Of a stretch of 64,000 bases of DNA, positions 58,411 to 64,000 are shown one piece after another (position 1 is the first letter of the stretch; every line of letters begins with the position of its first letter). The notes beneath the pieces were generated by a model. That model was not told where the DNA came from. It saw only the letters and a program-made list of their open reading frames with translations, and made no database searches. This DNA is from Atherinomorus stipes (Eukaryota > Chordata > Actinopteri > Atheriniformes > Atherinidae). The stretch covers positions 129,001-193,000 of the forward strand of contig JALJCO010013663.1 of NCBI GenBank assembly GCA_023101725.1, written 5' to 3'. Made by a program: the position numbers and the translations under genes.

Positions 58411-61400
58411 TAGTGACATGTGAGGGGGAAGAGTCAGATCTGAAAGAGTTGAGCTGTATGAAATAAGTGCGGCCTCAGAGATAATATTGGGGGAGTATGA
58501 GAGATGCCAGTGCAGAAGAGTCTATTGAGGTGGGGAGAGATGGGGTGAAAAATGTTGTCAAAGAAGGTCAAGGAGGAAGAGGATGGAAAGAAAGACAGAT
58601 ACGACAGCAATGAAAAGCTCATTAGTCATTTTCATGAGGGCAGTTTGTGGATTGTGACAGGGGGAGAAACCAGTCTGCAAAGACTCATAGAGGCTATTTT
58701 CAGTTAGATGTCAATGTATTTGAGTAAACACTAGAGTTTTTTTTTTTTACCTACTGTACAGCAAAATTTGATAAAAAAGCTGAATTACACATTATGTCCA
58801 GGATGTACCCAGCACCTCACTTCATGGCAAAAGAGGCCCTGAATAGGATTTATCAGTTTTTAAAGTATTCCACTGCTTCATATTTGAAATTGTGCATAAA
58901 ATTTATGCCCAAAAGAATGAGCAGTATGAAAAACTCTTCTCAGCTCTAAAAGAGTAGTGTTATGCATTGCAAAGGAAGACCAGAGGGCAAGATTTCCATT
59001 TGTTTGATTTATGAGATGATGATATCCTCAGTCAGCGTTGTAAACACAAGCAGAAACAGTATGCTGGTACATAAAACTGATATGTGCGTCGATTATGTTA
59101 AAACAGCCGTTTGTAGAGCTGAGAGTACTCCTCTTTAAACAGCCCACTTGTGTATAGTTAGGGTGAGGAAAAATGGAAAGACTGCAGGTGGCATTTAATG
59201 ACACATTTAGAAACTTACTTGGGTCTCCAAAACAAGTGGACAAGTAAAATTGCACATGTTTGTTTCAAGTAATGTTTATACATTTCATACTGAGGAACTG
59301 TATGTGCACATTTATAGATCAGTTGGTTTAAGAAATATAATCATCATGGTCATAAGTGAGCCAACAAGAAGTTCTTCTTGCTTTTGGATTCTATGATCTT
59401 TTAGATCAATTTTATTTCACAAAATGTGATCGGATTTTGTAAGATATAAAAAAAGGAGTTAAACACATGACTGATGCAAAATATGAGTTTCTTCATTCCA
59501 GATGAGTTCTTTTTAAACTTTATTTTACTGTGGTGCATACTTTTGCAGGAGACTGTTAAGCTGACTGGGTCTGTGTAACATAATCCATAATTTTGCAGTC
59601 TGGACTATTTTAAAACAAAACACAAACCATGTTTCTTCTTAAACTTTCTAAAAGCTGATAAAGTGAATTGACAACTGCCTGATGCAAAAGTTACAGGGTG
59701 TAAAAACCCACAATGCAGCCCTCGCTTTAACATTCTGAGAATTTTGAAATTTGAGTTAAGATGCTGGAAAAAATCCCCTTTCTCACAAGGTTAGGGAGGA
59801 CAGCACACTGAGGGCGTTTCTGATGTAACCAAGGTTTTCTATAATATGTTTAAAAATTATGTGAGAAAGCTGCAGATGAACAAAAAGCAAATTTTCAGTC
59901 AGTGGGCTGCTGAATGACTAAAGCAGAACCCCAGCTGTAGACCCCTGCATGTGGATTTGTGGACTTTTGCAGGTGTGGGAAACAGTGGTTTGAGTGGCAC
60001 CTAATGTATTTTTCTTCAGGAAGGAGACTTTGAGGGTTGGAACCCATTTCCACATCACATGTCGGGTCCAGAGCGTCCACAGAAACTGCACCGAGAAAAA
60101 CTTCTGCATCATTCCTCACCTCATGGAAGTGTTGAACTGAAAGTGTTTCATACTTTGCACACAGACAGGAAGTGTCCCAATTTCCGCCACTATTACCTAA
60201 ATGTGTGTTTGGTTATTATCGCTGCATTTCTGGTGTGCCGTCACATACATGTAGAATGCAGACAAGAACATCTGGTGACAATCAGGGGTATCGGTCTTGA
60301 CAGCGAAACTGTCAGCACGCATCTCCTGCAGCAAACCATCCACTGGTGTTAATGTTAAGTTACCCAGAGTTTTTTCTTTCTCCCTCTTTTGCAGGGTTTC
60401 TCAGCAACTTGTTTGCACAGATGAATCCCTGATTATGTGTTTCTCACAGAGGAAAATAAGGCCTTGACCCCAAGAAAATGCTGTGCTCCACCAGTTGTGT
60501 AGAACTTAGTGCTTACCAGCTTATTACGAAGAATTGCAATAGACTTAACGCACTGTGAACATAAAATAGCTCTCAAAAGTCTGGGCTCACTTTCCCATTT
60601 AATGCAATAGCAAAGTTCCCAAATATTTGTGTATGCATTTGTCTTAAAATGAACTTTATGCGGTGCTTTTCGATGACATTTGAGTAAACAGAAAAGTTCA
60701 AGGTATTATTGATAATTTGTAATATTTTGTTAAACTCATGAACCAGGAGATAAAAACCCCAATGACTCCTTGAATCTCAGCTGAATGAGTTTAAATCCAG
60801 ATCCCTAAAATTAAGCTTGACATATTTGGTATTGTTGGAAAGTCTAAGATGTCCACTTGAATTTAGAACAAGGTTTTGTGGGTTTTAACCAGTTTTAGCT
60901 GCAGGACAAGAGCTTGTGATGACAGACCAGTCCACGGATCATTCAGGTGTGAAATAGAAAGGGACATTAAATGAAGAAAAAAAAATTGTAGGAGTTGTAA
61001 TAAGAACCAATCAGATATTACAAATTAAATTAACTGCTCTCGTACACGTACACACATACAGCTCTAAGTTTAATGGGCATCTGTCTTTTGCCAAGCCAGC
61101 AGTCCTCTGTGGTTCACCCTATAGTGCTGTAGCAGTCCCACATTTCCATGTTGGGGGAAGAGAAAACATCATTTTTGTTGTGATCATACTGAGCGCTAAC
61201 CAAACTTATCATTTTTCAATAAGTGATGGCTACATTACTTCTAATGGACTCAGGATTCCTCCTGCTGGGATGATGTATGCGACTTTTGTTTTCATTTCTC
61301 TACAGTTTCTTTACCTATGTTAATACGTTGATGTCTACTCTGTAGGTGGGAGCTTATTCAGCTCTGTGGCACAGATGGTCTGCAGTTTATTGGCTTACTG

Positions 61401-62329
61401 AAGCAGGTCTGTGTAGAGCTATTGCTCTGTCCACAGCTGATACATTACAAACATCACTGTAGTTCTGCATTAACCACTGAGAAAACATTAGCCACAGCAG
61501 AAATTCAACCCAAACCAAATACCACCATAACTCTAAAACTTGAAATTATGTATGGAGAGGAAATACTGAGCGACATTTTGTAAGATTCCTGAGTTAGCGT
61601 AAAACCAAACTCTTGTTTAAAAGTATTAATTGGTCATTCTTGGAAAAAAAGAGGGGGCTGCACAAGCAGCTTACAGCTGGGCTCCATAAAGAAAACAACC
61701 TGATTTTTAATGGTACTGAACCACAAGAAAATAGCTCTAAGGTTATGATCAGGGCTGCGTTTAGGAGCAAGTGAGTTTGTGGCAGTGAGATATGGATTAG
61801 AGCTTCCAGGCGAGGGGAGGGTAACTGAATGAGTGATGGAGGTTAGGTTGTGCTCAGCTGACTTCCTTTGTAGGTTCAAATAAGAATGAATAATTTACTT
61901 TTTTTGAAAGGTTGTTGAACATTAACGTCCTCCAAAGTTGGAAAAATAACAAACATTAGTCATACAAATGTCCTGAAGAGCAACAAGGACATCGCTCAAA
62001 GTTTTTTTGTTTGTTTGTGTGTTGATTCCCTTCAGACTACTCCATGTGCGTTTTTTTCTCCACAGTAGCCATTCACACCACATCCACGTCCAGAGGCTGC
62101 ATCTGAAGTTTGTTCACATGCTTTAAAAAAAAAATGAATAAAATAAAACCACAACATGCAACATCCCTCCAGTTTGTGAATTAAAAAAAAATGTCATGTT
62201 TGTAAAGAAAAAGAGTTTGAAAAACTTAACATAGCTTGTTTGTTACCTTGGAGAAGGTATGCATGTACAAGGAGCCAAGGACCAAGAAAATGATCCAATG
62301 AGTTTTGAAGCCAATGGTTTGTTGGTGAG
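58411..62329. other. No gene seen
   Basis: Almost 4 kb of AT-rich noncoding DNA. The GA-rich region at 58430-58620 may be further LINE sequence upstream of the RT fragment, but no motif is readable. A T10 run lies at 58739-58748. Confidence 0.5.
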
Positions 62330-62660
62330 TAAACCAAATGACCACAAAGACAAAAAAGCATCAAAAAAATCAAAAGGATGCAATTTGATCACTAAAAGAG
62401 GTAGACAACCACAAAAGGATGCAAAAAATGGCAATAACACCACATGACAGCGTTCAAATACGACAAATAGTCTACATAAAAAAAATGCCACTATGGGAAG
62501 AAAAACATGGCAGGCTAACAAACATGCAAAGCAACAACCAACAAGGCACAACATGACTGTAGAGATACAGAATGCAAAATAACCACAGAGAAAAGTAAAA
62601 CAAGTGGATACAAAACTTGCAGAGAAACATAGAGTTGCAAAAAAGAAGAAAAAATATGCT
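62330..62660. repeat. Degenerate minisatellite
   Basis: Loosely repeated words of about 20-25 bp such as ACCACAAAGACAAAAAAGCA, CAACCACAAAAGGATGCAAA and AACCACAGAGAAAAGTAAAA. Fish genomes hold similar ACCACAAAGAGA-type tandem arrays. Here the array is strongly diverged. The 153-codon minus-strand ORF across it is a by-product of the A-rich repeats. Confidence 0.6.
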
Positions 62661-63138
62661 ATTTGATCCAAGTCGTTTAAAATAAGGAGAGACCCTGATA
62701 TCAAAGGATACTGATTTCCACTGATGTTTTGAAATGCTTGAAAACAAAGAAAGAAAACAAAACAAAAAATAAAATAACCTAATAAAATAAAATAATAGAG
62801 CAGAGAGCTCTTGTCCGGCTGTTTTACAACAGCAATGCAGCTCTCACTGCCAGTCTGGCAACAAGCTTAGTTTATTTACCTTTACTCAGTTCATTAACAT
62901 AAATAAATAAGCTTTTCAAATAATTTGCTATTGATTTAAATTTTTTAGTTTATTTTTCACAACAATTTTTTTACAATAATAAACAATTCTTATAATTAAA
63001 ATGTGCAAGGGAAAGGTAAGAAACCCAAAATGGGCTTATGTGAAAACCTCACCCACAGAAAGTATAATCAAATACAAAACTGTTACGAAAAGATACAGGG
63101 AAAAAAGGTGGTCGAGAAATTATAGAATGAAATATAAG
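62661..63138. other. No gene seen
   Basis: A- and T-rich noncoding sequence. Confidence 0.55.
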
Positions 63139-63158
63139 AACAACAACAACAACAACAA
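63139..63158. repeat. (CAA)n microsatellite
   Basis: Six to seven CAA units. Confidence 0.85.
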
Positions 63159-63775
63159 AAAGTAACATATGAGTGTGTAAAATAACATGAAAACATGATA
63201 AATAAGAGACACAAGAATGTTACATGATTTGATTGAGAAGGTATCTTTTGAGAGGTTTTTAAATTATGTTAAATAATAAATTTTTTTCAGATAATCTGGT
63301 TACTGATTCCAGAGAACATATTGAAAATTGGCCAAGAGCAGTTCTAAAGTAGGCACTGTGGATATTTGCTTCACAATTGAATGGAAACCCGGCTAGAGAT
63401 ATAAAACAGCCAGAAAAAGGGCTAAATGGAGAATAAGAAAATCTTGAAGTTAAAAAAGACCGCACCCTTATAAGAATAATTATGTTGAATAAATCGGGTA
63501 TTTTTATTTCTTAAAGGTGTATAGTAATGTCTCTTCATGGGGGTGGAGTGCTGAGACTTGTTGACATGCCTCAGTCATCCTCAAAATTATTCCCATTAAA
63601 TGAGGAAAAAAATCAGCTGTAAATATAGTAAGTTGAAGCTGAGGAAATTAATAATACTGTTTATAAAAAATTTAATGAAAATCATGACATTGATTTTAAA
63701 TCATGGTTTAACAAAAATATTACACACAAACAAACAGAAAATAAAACAAGTAAACAAGCATAATGAGGCTCCTGA
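63159..63775. other. No gene seen
   Basis: AT-rich noncoding sequence. Confidence 0.55.
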
Positions 63776-64000
63776 ACTAAGTCCTGAGTCAATCACTGCA
63801 ATCAGGTGTTTTCTGTAATGTCCAATTAGAGTTCTGCACCTGTTGACAGGTATTTTGGCCCACTGCTCATGTGAAAGGTGCTCTGTTTTTGTCTAAGACA
63901 TTTTTTAAGTTATTCTCTTCAACCACAATTCAAAAGCAGTATTTTATTTCACTAAATTATAATTTTATAAATTATTATTATTTATTTATTTTTTTAAGTT
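63776..64000 (-). pseudogene. Tc1-like transposase C-terminus (minus strand, cut by window edge)
   Basis: The antisense reading of about 63880-63825 gives EQWAKIPVNRCRTLI, the usual last conserved segment of a fish Tc1-like transposase (EEWAKIPVNRC in intact relatives). Most of the gene would lie beyond position 64000. After about 63890 the similarity fades into AT-rich sequence, so the copy may already be truncated here. Subfamily differs from the copies at 15.2 and 35 kb. Confidence 0.6.

Noticed and set aside
62330..62660. Possible CRISPR-like array
   Set aside because: The repeats are irregular and diverged, with no constant repeat/spacer size, and the organism is a vertebrate.
62243..62704. 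153-codon minus-strand ORF, rich in F, L and C, looking like a membrane protein
   Set aside because: It is the complement of an A-rich degenerate minisatellite. The hydrophobic residues come from T-rich codons, and no conserved domain is visible.

Overview
This window looks like teleost fish nuclear DNA. It is AT-rich, with long gene-free stretches, mononucleotide runs and a dense layer of transposable-element (TE) relics. Their terminal inverted repeats (TIRs), target-site duplications (TSDs) and protein fragments match families common in ray-finned fishes: Tc1/mariner, hAT, PIF/Harbinger, TTAA-flanked Kolobok/piggyBac-type elements, an L2/Rex1-like LINE and an LTR. I found no convincing host exon, no rRNA and no intact functional gene. 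The window reads as intergenic or large-intron sequence.

Layout. 1-6.7 kb: the end of a TTAA-type element, hAT fragments, a TIR element (1504-2451) and a tRNA-like sequence. 6.7-9.6 kb: a frameshifted L2/Rex1-like LINE with endonuclease and reverse-transcriptase (RT) domains. 10.1-11.5 kb: a hAT-type element with a perfect 8-bp TSD. 14.5-17.8 kb: a Tc1-like transposon with long TIRs, split by a second element that carries a GC-rich unassigned block. 17.9-20.5 kb: two MITE-like elements and a degenerate GTAT repeat. 24.6-26.5 kb: a hAT-like element with a TTAA-flanked element inside it. 26.9-30.5 kb: a SINE-like repeat, a probable solo LTR containing extreme G runs, one copy of an inverted dispersed repeat, and a TIR element. 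32.3-36.5 kb: a LINE tail, a TTAA element, an antisense Tc1 relic with an 18-bp perfect hairpin, and a MITE. 37.3-38.8 kb: a Harbinger-like element with a possible Myb/SANT-like remnant. 39-52 kb: five TTAA elements, two of them abutting and sharing one TTAA, followed by a Harbinger element with TAA TSDs. 55.2-56.4 kb: a TTAA element holding a nested hAT MITE with a perfect TSD. 56.6-58.4 kb: an antisense LINE RT fragment and the second copy of the inverted repeat. 62.3-64 kb: a degenerate minisatellite and a Tc1 transposase C-terminus running off the window.

Nothing here works as a pathway. The biology is TE accumulation: at least eight elements bounded by TTAA on both sides, three or four clear nestings, and several hairpin or foldback structures. 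Family names come from my recognition of terminal motifs and protein motifs, not from a database search. I did not find a convincing undescribed system. The most useful leads are the GC-rich cargo inside the Tc1, the abutting TTAA pair, the Myb-like remnant and the perfect hairpins.
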